Positions 9,305 to 17,770 of a stretch of 64,000 nucleotides of DNA are shown piece by piece. The notes beneath the pieces were generated by a model that was not told where the DNA came from, searched no databases, and saw only the letters and a program-made list of their open reading frames with translations. Source of the DNA: Armatimonadota bacterium (lineage in GTDB: Bacteria > Armatimonadota > Hebobacteria > CAIYQO01); assembly GCA_029553475.1 (NCBI GenBank), contig JAKPKV010000058.1:17300-81299 (forward strand), read 5' to 3'. The translations under genes were made by a program, and so were the position numbers. The stretch's first letter is position 1. Every line of letters starts with the position of its first letter.

Positions 9305-12039
9305 TCGTGCGACGCCTGAGCGTGCAGGGTCTGCGCTGCTTCCGCAACCCGCTGGAGATCGGCCCGTTCGGTGAGGGCATCAACATCATCTTCGCGCCCA
9401 ATGAGAGCGGCAAATCTACTCTCATTGACGCCATCGCCCGCGCGCTGTTTGACCGCCATACCGTGACCGGCGAGAAGATCGAGGCGCTGCGCCCGTGGGG
9501 CACGCAGCTCGCCCCGGAAATCGAACTCGATTTCGTGGCCGCTGGGAAGAGCTACCGGCTGCTGAAGCGCTTCCTCGGCGATCCTGTCGCGCGGCTTTCC
9601 GTGATTGACGGCGCGACGGCGGTGCTGGAGATGGAGCGCGACCACGCGGACGACTTCGTGCGCGCGCTGATGGTCGCCGAGGCGCCCGGCCGCGGGGTGA
9701 GCAAGCCGGAGCACTGGGGCATCGCCCGCACGCTCTGGTGCCTGCAGGGCGGCGCCGGCGCCGGCGCGCTGGAGGTCTCCGAAAGCGTCGCCCAGCAGCT
9801 GCGCCGGGCGCTGCCCGGCGGCGCCATCACCTCCCCGGTGGTGAAGCTCCTGGAGCGGCTCGACCGCCGGTACGCGACGTATTATACCGACACCGGCCGG
9901 GTGAAGAAGGATTCGCCCCTGCAGCGGCTGGAGCAGGAGATCGCGCGCGGGCGGGAGCGCGTGAACGCGATGCGGGCCGACTACGACGCCGCCCGGCAGG
10001 CCGCGGAGCGCCTGCAGGGCATCGCGCGCGAGCTGGAGCGGGTGCAGGAAGAACACGGCGAGTGCCGGCGCCGGATCGCCCGGTATGAGGAGGAAGCCGG
10101 CGCCGTGCGCGCGCTGCGGGCGCGCCTGGAGGCGCTGCTGGAGTTGATAGCCCCGCATGATCGCGAATATCGCGCCATCGCCGCCGACCTGGGCGCCGGT
10201 GACGCCGCCGCGCGGCGCGTGAAGGAGCTGGAGGACCGGCAAAAGGAGACGGCGGCGCAACTTGAGGAGGCCATCACCGACCGCAAGGCCGCGGAACAGG
10301 TGCGACTGCGCGCCCAGCGCGCCTGGGACGCCGCGCGGCAGTCACGCGCGCGGACGGACGCGGCGCGGACGCGCGGGCGGAACATCGCCGAAGCCCTCAC
10401 CCTGCGTGATCAGCTCGGCGGGCTGGAGCGACAGCAGGAAGCCGTGGCGGCGCTGCTCGCGCAACGGCAGGCGAAGGAGCAGGAGCTGCGCAGCCTCCCC
10501 TGCCCCACGGACGCGGAGTTGCGTGCCGCGCGAGAGCTGCAGCACCGCATCACCTCGCTGCAGGGGCAGCTCAAGACAGCCGGTCTGGTGGCGACGATCG
10601 CCTTCGAGCGGGATCTCCGCCTGGAAATCCGCCGCGGCGAGGATGAAGCGGCGTCACTGGAGGGCACGGCGGGGCAGGTCGAACTCCTCCATCCCGGAGC
10701 CACGCTGCATCTGACACTCCCCGGCGTCATGCACGTGCACGTCACCTCCGGGGATCAGGAAGCACAAACCCTGGAAGATGAGCTCCGGCAAGCCGACCGT
10801 GCGCTGCAGGCGCTGCTGGCCCGTTACGGCGCGCGTGACGATGCCGACCTGGTGAAGAAGCAGGTGGCCTGGCAGGCGCTGGAGCAGGAAGTGGCGCGAC
10901 TGGGTGGGGAGATCGCCACCGCATTAGGCACGCATGCGTCGGCTGACGCGCTCCGCGACGCCCTGGCGGACAGGAGGAAAGCGCTCACCATCTGTTGCCA
11001 CGCACTCGGCATCACCCCCGAAGAGGTGCCTGCACTGGAACCGCCGGACGCACAGGCCCAGCAACTGGCCTACGATGCCGCGCTCAAGGAGGAAGAGACG
11101 CAACGCGCGCTGCTGGATGACCAGCAGGAGCATTGCGAGCGCTGCCGGAAAGCGGAAGCCGCGCTGCGTGACGGCAGGGCGGAGGCGCTGCGCGCGCTGG
11201 AGCGCGAGCAATCCGTGATACAGACCATCCTCACCAGCCGCGGCTGCGCCGACCTCGCCGCCTTGCGCGCGCTGGTAGAAACCAGCGCCGCGCGCCTGCA
11301 TGAAGCGCGAGAGGCCCACGCCAGCGCGCAGGCCGACCTGCCGGATCCCGCGGTGGATCCCGAGCGCCTGCTGGCCACCGCCCGCGCTGCCCTCGCCGAG
11401 GTCGAGGGACGCATCGGCGACCTGCGTGACCAGCGCACACGCGCCACCGCCAGCATCGAGCAGGCGCAGGCGGAGGGCCGCTACGAAAAACTGGCGGCGG
11501 CTGAAGAGGAGTTAGCCGGGCTGCAGGCGGAATACCTCCGGGTGAATCGCGAAGCCGGCGCGGTGACGCGGTTGCGCGCGCTGCTCACCGCGCGTCGCCG
11601 CGATGCCGTCTCCGGGCAGCTTCCCGGCCTGGCGGAAGCCGTCACGCGCATGATGCACGCCATCATGCAGCGCCCGCGCGCCGTGACGCTCACTGACGCC
11701 TTCGCGGTGGCGCACATCCAGGAGGACGGGGTTGCGACACCGTATCGCGCCGACGCGTTGAGCGCCGGCGCCCGCGAACAGCTCGACCTGGTGCTGCGCA
11801 TCGCCCTCGGCGAAGCCTACGCCGGCGAATACGGCCGCGCGATGCTCGTGCTGGACGACGCCCTCCTCTACACCGACTCCGCGCGCCACGACCGCATCAA
11901 GGAGATACTCAAGATCGCCGCCGGAAAACTGCAGATTTTCATCCTCACCTCGCATGCGGACCGCTATCGCGGCATCACCGCGCCGGCATACCAGTTCGAT
12001 CTGCTGAAACTGCGCGCGCACGCCGTCGCGCTGGTATAA
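9301..12039 (+). CDS. SbcC/Rad50-like (YhaN-type) SMC-family ATPase
   Basis: A 912-residue SMC/Rad50-like ATPase. Walker A is APNESGKST near residues 30-38. The ABC signature LSAGAREQLDLVL is near 820, and Walker B with D-loop, MLVLDDALLYTDS, is near 847. Between them lie long Glu/Arg/Ala-rich heptad segments (about 190-430 and 490-780), a typical coiled coil. The expected apex (around 450-490) holds a beta-rich stretch (ATLHLTLPGVMHVHVTSGD) rather than a CxxC zinc hook. The only CxxC (CERC, about residue 611) is off-centre. The stop codon TAA overlaps the start of a palindromic repeat. It acts with the upstream nuclease in DNA-end processing, by family. Confidence 0.88.
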   Translation: MIVRRLSVQGLRCFRNPLEIGPFGEGINIIFAPNESGKSTLIDAIARALFDRHTVTGEKIEALRPWGTQLAPEIELDFVAAGKSYRLLKRFLGDPVARLSVIDGATAVLEMERDHADDFVRALMVAEAPGRGVSKPEHWGIARTLWCLQGGAGAGALEVSESVAQQLRRALPGGAITSPVVKLLERLDRRYATYYTDTGRVKKDSPLQRLEQEIARGRERVNAMRADYDAARQAAERLQGIARELERVQEEHGECRRRIARYEEEAGAVRALRARLEALLELIAPHDREYRAIAADLGAGDAAARRVKELEDRQKETAAQLEEAITDRKAAEQVRLRAQRAWDAARQSRARTDAARTRGRNIAEALTLRDQLGGLERQQEAVAALLAQRQAKEQELRSLPCPTDAELRAARELQHRITSLQGQLKTAGLVATIAFERDLRLEIRRGEDEAASLEGTAGQVELLHPGATLHLTLPGVMHVHVTSGDQEAQTLEDELRQADRALQALLARYGARDDADLVKKQVAWQALEQEVARLGGEIATALGTHASADALRDALADRRKALTICCHALGITPEEVPALEPPDAQAQQLAYDAALKEEETQRALLDDQQEHCERCRKAEAALRDGRAEALRALEREQSVIQTILTSRGCADLAALRALVETSAARLHEAREAHASAQADLPDPAVDPERLLATARAALAEVEGRIGDLRDQRTRATASIEQAQAEGRYEKLAAAEEELAGLQAEYLRVNREAGAVTRLRALLTARRRDAVSGQLPGLAEAVTRMMHAIMQRPRAVTLTDAFAVAHIQEDGVATPYRADALSAGAREQLDLVLRIALGEAYAGEYGRAMLVLDDALLYTDSARHDRIKEILKIAAGKLQIFILTSHADRYRGITAPAYQFDLLKLRAHAVALV

Positions 12040-12204
12040 GAAACTGTTTTGAACGTGCTCGTCACCATCTCGCGGGTCTGGATCGCGTCTGGCGTCGTGG
12101 GATGTCCTGGCATGTATTTCCCAACACACTCGCGGCAATCCGCCTCGCCAGCCACGACCCATCCTCAGCGAGCTGGCACCGATCACTGTCAAGACAGTTT
12201 CTAA
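12037..12204. repeat. Long imperfect palindromic element between convergent genes (MITE-like)
   Basis: About 168 bp whose two halves are imperfect inverted copies. The left end reads TAAGAAACTGTTTTGAA and the reverse complement of the right end reads TTAGAAACTGTCTTGAC. Similarity continues inward (GTGNTCG, CTCGC, CTGGCG) nearly to the centre. It fills the whole gap between the SbcC-like gene, whose TAA it supplies, and the convergent small exported-protein gene. It could be a non-autonomous transposon remnant with TA-type ends or a bidirectional termination structure. Confidence 0.6.
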
Positions 12205-12210
12205 GCCGGG

Positions 12211-12639
12211 TTAATCTATCACCGCCAGCGCGACGCCGATCAGCACCAGCAGCAGCGCGTCGCGTTCCTCGGACGACATCCTCATATCCGGCTCTGCCCA
12301 CGGCAGGCGCCCCGGCGGCGGAATCACCACCGGATTCGACTGCACCAGCACAATGTCGCCCGACTGCAGCAGCACGCGCGGGCTGTCCGGCGTCAGTTCG
12401 GCGATGGAGTCGAGAAGGCTGACCTTGATCACCCGCGCCGCACCGATGATGACGCCCCCGCGCACCACCTGCAACACCGCCCCCGGCGCGAGTTGTTCCC
12501 TGGCCCCCAGGTTCGTATAAAACTGCCAGGATGGCTGCACGATCGTCACGATCCCCTGCCGCGCGTACGCCGCCGGCGCCTGCGCGACGGCCGCCAGCGC
12601 CAGCCCCCATAACGCCGTCATCAGCACGATGCGACTCAT
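12211..12639 (-). CDS. Small exported protein, possibly SH3/beta-barrel like
   Basis: A 142-residue protein with a signal peptide: MSRIVLMTALWGLALAA, with a likely cleavage after AYA. The mature part is beta-rich (IVTIVQPSWQFYTNLG, GAVLQVVRGGVIIGAARVIKV, GDIVLVQSNPVV), a pattern seen in envelope SH3-like domains such as those in flagellar FlgT-type proteins. It ends in a hydrophobic segment (ALLLVLIGVALAVID) that might anchor it. The ATG at 12639 is preferred over the upstream GTG because AGGAGG lies five bases ahead. It stands alone and convergent to the SbcC-like gene. Function unknown. Confidence 0.7.
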   Translation of the reverse strand: MSRIVLMTALWGLALAAVAQAPAAYARQGIVTIVQPSWQFYTNLGAREQLAPGAVLQVVRGGVIIGAARVIKVSLLDSIAELTPDSPRVLLQSGDIVLVQSNPVVIPPPGRLPWAEPDMRMSSEERDALLLVLIGVALAVID

Positions 12640-12753
12640 GCGCACCTCCTTCCGACCTCATGCACGTCTCTCGCTACCTTGTGCCCGCCAGCTTCCTCGT
12701 CCAGACACGCCGTTTGGGCGAAGATCCGACGCGTCGCCGCGACGCGAATTTCC

Positions 12754-12783
12754 TTGCCCGCGACCTCCCCGGTGTGTTATAAA
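12754..12783 (+). promoter_or_regulatory. Predicted sigma-70 type promoter of valS
   Basis: TTGCCC at 12754-12759 and TATAAA at 12778-12783 are separated by 18 bases. The start of transcription would be near 12790, leaving a leader of about 75 bases before the GTG start of valS. Confidence 0.5.
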
Positions 12784-12789
12784 TACAGG

Positions 12790-12840
12790 CAGCGACGTTC
12801 AGCGATCAATGGTCCGCCCCGCGCGGGCTGTTGGTCGCTG
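12790..12840 (+). promoter_or_regulatory. Structured valS leader with two competing 5' stems
   Basis: CAGCGATCAA (12800-12809) pairs with TTGGTCGCTG (12831-12840) as a 10-bp stem containing one G-U. A perfect 7-bp alternative pairs CAGCGAC (12790-12796) with GTCGCTG (12834-12840). The loop also holds a small GCCC/GGGC stem. The T-box consensus is not present. This could be an mRNA leader that controls valS or simply a stable 5' hairpin. Confidence 0.4.
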
Positions 12841-12864
12841 TCCCTTTGCGCGAAGGAGGACGAG

Positions 12865-15579
12865 GTGACGCAGCGGATATTGCCGACGACCTATGATCCG
12901 GCGGCGGTGGAGGAGAAGTGGATGGCGCACTGGCAGGCGCGCGGCTACGATCATGCCGAGGTGCGGCCCGGCGCGCCGCGCTTCTGCATCACCATCCCGC
13001 CCCCGAACGTCACCGGCGAGCTGCACATGGGCCACGCCCTGCAGCACGCCATTCACGACGCCGTCATCCGCTGGCAGCGCATGCTCGGCCACGAGACGCT
13101 CTGCGTGCCCGGCACCGATCACGCCGGCATCGCCACGCAGATGAAGGTGGAACGCCAGCTCGCCGCCGAAGGGCTGACGAAATATGCGCTGGGCCGCGAA
13201 GCCTTCCTCGAGCGCATGTGGCAGTGGAAGGAACACTACGGCGGCGCCATCCTGCGGCAGCTCAAGCGCTTCGGCGCCTCCTATGACTGGCGGCGCGAGC
13301 GCTTCACCCTCGATCCCGGCTACACGAAAGCGGTACGTACCGCCTTCGTGCACCTCTACGAGAAAGGGCTGATTTATCGCGGCGTGCGCATCATCAACTG
13401 GTGCCCGAGCTGCGAAACCGCCATCTCTGATCTCGAAGTCGAGCATGAGGAGCGCCAGGGCAAGCTCTGGCATTTCACCTACCCGTTCGCGGATGAGGAC
13501 GGCGGCGTCATCGTCGCCACCACCCGCCCGGAGACGATGCTCGGCGACACCGCCGTGGCGGTGAACCCGGAAGACCCGCGCTACAGCCATCTGGTGGGCA
13601 AGACCGTGGTGCTGCCGTTGATGAATCGCCCCATCCCCATCATCGCCGACACCTACGTGGACCCCGCCTTCGGCACCGGCGCGGTGAAGGTGACCCCCGC
13701 GCATGACCCGAACGACGCGGAGATGGGCCGCCGGCATGACCTGCCCGCGCCCATCGTCATCGGCAAAGACGGCAGGATGACCGCGGAAGCCGGACCATAC
13801 GCCGGGTTAGACCGCTACGAAGCCCGCGCCGCCGTGCTCGCCGACCTGGAGAAGCTGGGCCTGCTGGTGGCGACGCAGGAGCACACCCACGCGGTGGGCG
13901 CCTGCGCGCGCTGCGCCGCGACCATCGAGCCGCTGCTCTCCGAGCAGTGGTTCGTGGCGATGCAGCCGCTGGCCGAGCACGTGCTGGACGCCATTCGCGA
14001 GGACCGCATCGCCTACCAGCCGGAGCGTTTTGCGCAATACAGCATCGAATGGCTGGAAAACGTGCGCGACTGGTGCATCTCGCGCCAGCTCTGGTGGGGG
14101 CACCGCATCCCGGTCTACACCTGCGGCGCCTGCGGCCGGGAATTCGCCGCCATCGAGACGCCGGAGCGCTGCCCCACCTGCGGCGACGCCGCGCCGGAGC
14201 AGGATCCCGACGTGCTGGACACCTGGTTCAGCTCGGCGCTCTGGCCCTTCGCCGTGCTCGGCTGGCCGGAGCGCACGCCGGAGCTGGCGTATTTTTACCC
14301 CACCGACCTGATGATCACCGGGCGCGATATCCTCTATCTCTGGATCGCGCGGATGATTTACAGCGGCATGGAATACCTGGACGGGCCGATTGAGCGGCGC
14401 ATCCCCTACTACCGCGTGCTCATCCATCCGACGGTGCAGAATTTCGAGGGCAAGCGCATGTCGAAATCCCTCGGCACCGGCGTGGACCCCCTGGAGCTGA
14501 TGGAGAAATACGGCACCGACGCCACCCGCTTCGGCCTCTGCGGCATGGCCACCGCCACCCAGGACGTGCGTCTGCAGGAAGCGCGCGAGCCGGATTGGGA
14601 CCCGGCGAAGCCGGCGGAGAAGCGCTCCTTCCCCTTCTTCGTGCAGGGGCGCAACTTCGCCACCAAGATCTGGAACGCCAGTCGCTTCGCGCTGATGAAT
14701 CTGGAAGCGGAAACCCGCGCGACGCCCGCCGGGCGCACGCTGGCCGATCGCTGGATTCTCGCCCGCTTCAACGCCGCCGTGGCGAGCGTGACGACCGCGC
14801 TGGAGCAGTACCGCCTCGATCAGGCCACGCAGGCGCTGTATGATTTCTTCTGGAGCGAGTTCTGCGACTGGTACCTGGAGATGATCAAACCGACGCTGCG
14901 CGGCGAGGATCAGTCGCTGGCCGACGACACCCGCGCCACGCTGGCCTACGTGCTGGAGAACGCGCTGCGCCTGCTGCATCCGTTCATGCCCTTCATCACC
15001 GAGGAAATCTGGCAGCAGTTGCCCCACGCGGCGGACGCGCGCGAGAGCATCATGATCTCTCCCTGGCCGGCGGTTGACCCCGCCCGCGCCGACGCCGACG
15101 CGGAGCGCGAGATGGCGCTGCTGATGGAGCTCATCGGCGCCGTGCGCAAGCTGCGCGCCGACCAGGGCGTGCCCCCGGCACGGCAGGTCGCCATCCGCGT
15201 GGCGTGCGAGCATGACGAGGTGCGCCGGCTCATCGCCGGGAGTGAAGCGGTGGTGCTGGCGTTGACCCGCGGCGAAGCGGTGGCCGTCGGCGCCGCGCCG
15301 CTGGAAGAAGCGGGCGAGCAGTTCTTCTGGCAGGAACAGCCCATCGCCGTCAGCATCTCGCGCGAGATGAGCGCGGACGAGCGCCGGAAAGAAACGGAAA
15401 AACTGCGCCGCGAGCGTGAGAAGCTGCGCGCGGACATCGAGAAGATGGAAGCCCGGCTGGCCAATCCCCAGTTCGCCGAGCGCGCGCCGGACGCCGTCGT
15501 GGCGAAGGCCCGCGCCGACCTCGCGGAGCTGCGGCATCGCCAGACGGCGCTGGAAGAACGGCTGCGCGCGCTGGAGTGA
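12865..15579 (+). CDS. valS: Valyl-tRNA synthetase
   Basis: A 904-residue class Ia aminoacyl-tRNA synthetase that charges tRNA-Val. The HIGH motif is HMGH at residues 54-57 within PPPNVTGELHMGHAL. The KMSKS motif is RMSKS at about 531-535. The editing (CP1) domain lies in between, with TTRPETMLGDTAVAV. A Zn-like CGACGREF...CPTCGD segment lies near residues 417-440. The C-terminal 65 residues form the usual basic coiled-coil arm (ERRKETEKLRREREKLR). GTG 12865 is chosen because AAGGAGG lies five bases upstream; the open frame extends further 5' but without homology. The length is normal for the family. The sirtuin gene follows after three bases, probably as the same transcript. Confidence 0.97.
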   Translation: MTQRILPTTYDPAAVEEKWMAHWQARGYDHAEVRPGAPRFCITIPPPNVTGELHMGHALQHAIHDAVIRWQRMLGHETLCVPGTDHAGIATQMKVERQLAAEGLTKYALGREAFLERMWQWKEHYGGAILRQLKRFGASYDWRRERFTLDPGYTKAVRTAFVHLYEKGLIYRGVRIINWCPSCETAISDLEVEHEERQGKLWHFTYPFADEDGGVIVATTRPETMLGDTAVAVNPEDPRYSHLVGKTVVLPLMNRPIPIIADTYVDPAFGTGAVKVTPAHDPNDAEMGRRHDLPAPIVIGKDGRMTAEAGPYAGLDRYEARAAVLADLEKLGLLVATQEHTHAVGACARCAATIEPLLSEQWFVAMQPLAEHVLDAIREDRIAYQPERFAQYSIEWLENVRDWCISRQLWWGHRIPVYTCGACGREFAAIETPERCPTCGDAAPEQDPDVLDTWFSSALWPFAVLGWPERTPELAYFYPTDLMITGRDILYLWIARMIYSGMEYLDGPIERRIPYYRVLIHPTVQNFEGKRMSKSLGTGVDPLELMEKYGTDATRFGLCGMATATQDVRLQEAREPDWDPAKPAEKRSFPFFVQGRNFATKIWNASRFALMNLEAETRATPAGRTLADRWILARFNAAVASVTTALEQYRLDQATQALYDFFWSEFCDWYLEMIKPTLRGEDQSLADDTRATLAYVLENALRLLHPFMPFITEEIWQQLPHAADARESIMISPWPAVDPARADADAEREMALLMELIGAVRKLRADQGVPPARQVAIRVACEHDEVRRLIAGSEAVVLALTRGEAVAVGAAPLEEAGEQFFWQEQPIAVSISREMSADERRKETEKLRREREKLRADIEKMEARLANPQFAERAPDAVVAKARADLAELRHRQTALEERLRALE

Positions 15580-15582
15580 GCG

Positions 15583-16323
15583 ATGGACGTTCCCGCCGCA
15601 TCATGGCTTGCCGACCGGCGCCGGTCCCTACGACGCATCGCCGTCGTGACCGGCGCCGGCATCTCCGCCGAAAGCGGGCTGCCGACCTTTCGCGGGGAAG
15701 ACGCGCTGTGGCAGGGGCGCAACCCGATGGAACTCTTCACCCCGGAGGCGCTGGCGACGCGGACGCGGGAGAGCTGGGAGCTGTTTGATCGCCTGCGCGT
15801 GCTGTCAGCCCGGGCGGAGCCGAACGCCGGGCATCGTGCGCTGGCGGCGCTGGCGCGGTCGCACGGCGTCACCCTCGCCACGCAGAATATTGACGGCCTG
15901 CATCAGCGCGCGGGCAGCCGCGACGTGCTGGAACTCCACGGCACGCTGTGGCGGCTATCCTGCGCCGGCTGCGGACATGCGGGGGTAAACGAGACGGCGC
16001 CGCTGCCGCTCCTCCCCCCACCCTGCCCGGCCTGCGGCGGCCCCCTCCGACCCGACGTGGTGATGTTCGGCGAACCGCTGCCCGCGGACGCGCTCCGGGC
16101 AGCGACGCGGGCGGCGGAAACGTGCGACCTGATGCTGGTGGTGGGCACCTCCGGCGCCGTCTACCCCGCGGCGGGTCTGCCGGCCATCGCCCGCGCGTAC
16201 GGCGCCCTCCTCGTGGAGATCAACCCCGCCCCCACCGAGCTCAGCGCGCAGATGGATTACGCCGCCCGCGGCACGGCAGCCATGCTGCTGCCCGTGATCG
16301 TTCGCGCGCTGCGGGGGGACTGA
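15583..16323 (+). CDS. cobB: Sirtuin (NAD-dependent protein deacylase)
   Basis: A 246-residue Sir2-family enzyme that removes acyl groups from lysines using NAD. Conserved elements in order: GAGISAESGLPTFR (NAD-binding loop), TQNIDGLHQRAGS, the catalytic His in LELHG, a Zn site of two pairs (CAGC and CPAC), RPDVVMFGE, VGTSGAVYPAA and VEIN. All catalytic residues are present and the length is typical. It begins three bases after the valS stop, implying co-transcription. It ends 21 bp from the convergent exonuclease gene. Confidence 0.95.
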   Translation: MDVPAASWLADRRRSLRRIAVVTGAGISAESGLPTFRGEDALWQGRNPMELFTPEALATRTRESWELFDRLRVLSARAEPNAGHRALAALARSHGVTLATQNIDGLHQRAGSRDVLELHGTLWRLSCAGCGHAGVNETAPLPLLPPPCPACGGPLRPDVVMFGEPLPADALRAATRAAETCDLMLVVGTSGAVYPAAGLPAIARAYGALLVEINPAPTELSAQMDYAARGTAAMLLPVIVRALRGD

Positions 16324-16344
16324 CGGCCGCTCCGGCCCGCCCGG

Positions 16345-17145
16345 TCATTGCTGGCCGGACGCCTCCTCCCCCTCATCCACCGTCCAGGCCTGCTGAATCC
16401 GCCCCAGGTGGAAATGGCGCACCTCATCGCGCAGGTAACAGTGGGCTTCCAGCACCAAATCGTCCTCCGTCCAGCTCAATGGCAGCACATCGCGGGTCGT
16501 GAGGCGGCCGCGACCGTCGCGATACGCCAGGCGAATGCGCCGGCGCGCCTGCATGGCGGCGAGCAGATCACGGAGAAGTACCTGTTCGCCGTGGGAAAGC
16601 GGGCGCCGGGGCTTCACCGGGGTATACCCCATTGCGATGAAGCGGAGAAAGACCGCCAGACAATCGCGGGCATCGTCGAGCGCGCGATGTGACTGTCCGC
16701 GCCCGATGCCCAGCACGCCTTTCACGGCTTCCAGGCTGTACCCCCGCGCGGTGGGCAGCAGTTGCCGCGCCAGCGCGCAGGTATCGAAGATGGGGATGTC
16801 GAGCATCGGCAGGCCGTCGCGGATGCAGGCTTCGCGGAGAAAGGAAAGGTCGAACCGCGCGTTGTGCGCCACCAGCATGTCCGCCCGGCAGAACTGGAGA
16901 AACGCGGGCAGCACGGCGCTCACCGGCGGGCTGCCGGCCACCATCGCGTCGGTGATGCCGTGGATGCGGATCGCGTCGTGGGGAATGGGCCGACCGGGAT
17001 GCACCAGTGCCTGAAAGGCGCCCGCCTCGCGCCCATCCTGCCAGCGCACCGCCGCCAGCTCGACGATCCGGTCGCGCATCGGCGACAATCCCGTCGTTTC
17101 CACGTCAAGCGCGACGATACACCGGTCTGGAGCGAGTTCGGGCAT
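16345..17145 (-). CDS. DEDDh exonuclease (DnaQ/PolC-epsilon like) fused to a WYL domain
   Basis: A 266-residue protein with two parts. Residues ~10-175 form a DnaQ-type 3'-5' exonuclease: ALDVETTG (Exo I), AHNARFDLSFL (Exo II) and SHRALDDARD (Exo III, with the His of the DEDDh class). Residues ~200-262 match a WYL ligand-binding domain (IRLAYRDGRGRLTTRDVLPLSW, then LVLEAHCYLRDEVRHFHLGRI). WYL domains usually sense nucleic-acid ligands or second messengers in regulators and phage-defence proteins. ATG 17145 lacks a Shine-Dalgarno and has TATAGT only nine bases upstream (17160-17155), suggesting a leaderless transcript. It follows aroK after 41 bp. Confidence 0.87.
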   Translation of the reverse strand: MPELAPDRCIVALDVETTGLSPMRDRIVELAAVRWQDGREAGAFQALVHPGRPIPHDAIRIHGITDAMVAGSPPVSAVLPAFLQFCRADMLVAHNARFDLSFLREACIRDGLPMLDIPIFDTCALARQLLPTARGYSLEAVKGVLGIGRGQSHRALDDARDCLAVFLRFIAMGYTPVKPRRPLSHGEQVLLRDLLAAMQARRRIRLAYRDGRGRLTTRDVLPLSWTEDDLVLEAHCYLRDEVRHFHLGRIQQAWTVDEGEEASGQQ

Positions 17146-17186
17146 GGCGCCTGTACTATACCCGATTCCTGGGCGCGCGACCAGTC

Positions 17187-17684
17187 TCATCCGCGAAAAT
17201 GCCTCGCCAACTGCGTCACCACCTCTTCGATGGCGCGCGCATCCGTGGCAATCGTCAGGTCGGCGTACTGGCAATAGCGCGGGTGCCGTTCCGCATACAG
17301 GCTGCAGATGTCCTGGCCGGGCCGGCGCGCGATGCCGCGGGTCGCAACGTCACTGATGCGCTGGGCAATCGTCGCGCAGGACGCCGCGAGGTAGACCACC
17401 GTGCCCGTCGCCGCCAGCTGCCGCATCGCCGCCTCGCGATACACGACGCTGCCGCCGGTGGCAATCACCGCCCCCACGACCTGTAAATCACAAATCACCC
17501 GGGCTTCCCGATCGAGAAACGCCTCCATCCCCTCATCGTCAATGATCTCTTGCAGATAGCGGTCCGCCGCCGTCTGGATGAGCAGGTCGGTGTCGCAAAA
17601 CGGCCGCTTCAGCGACTTCGCCAGCAGCACCCCCACCGTGCTCTTCCCCGCCCCCGGCATCCCGATCAGCACGATATTCTTCAC
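17187..17684 (-). CDS. aroK: Shikimate kinase
   Basis: A 165-residue P-loop kinase that phosphorylates shikimate at the 3-OH in aromatic amino acid synthesis. The Walker A motif is GMPGAGKST (residues 8-16). The shikimate-binding Asp is in FCDTDLLI, GGSVV corresponds to the GGG motif, and the lid arginines are in RGIARRPG. The length is standard. The start is a GTG at 17684 with GGGGAGG six bases upstream and TATAAT at 17707-17702. The stop lies 41 bp before the exonuclease-WYL gene. No other aro genes are nearby. Confidence 0.93.
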   Translation of the reverse strand: MKNIVLIGMPGAGKSTVGVLLAKSLKRPFCDTDLLIQTAADRYLQEIIDDEGMEAFLDREARVICDLQVVGAVIATGGSVVYREAAMRQLAATGTVVYLAASCATIAQRISDVATRGIARRPGQDICSLYAERHPRYCQYADLTIATDARAIEEVVTQLARHFRG

Positions 17685-17701
17685 CCGCGGCCTCCCCGGT
17701 G

Positions 17702-17707
17702 ATTATA
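17702..17707 (-). promoter_or_regulatory. TATAAT -10 element upstream of aroK
   Basis: A perfect TATAAT lies 18 bases upstream of the aroK GTG start. No clear -35 hexamer is seen at the usual distance. Confidence 0.45.
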
Positions 17708-17770
17708 CCACGTCCCGGTGCACCTTTTCCCGGCGCGGATGCTTTACTGATGCGCGCATTGCGCTCTTCA

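Noticed and set aside
12784..12864. T-box riboswitch before valS
   Set aside because: Leader is only ~75 nt, lacks the AGGGTGGNACCGCG core and a terminator; the hairpins seen are reported separately.
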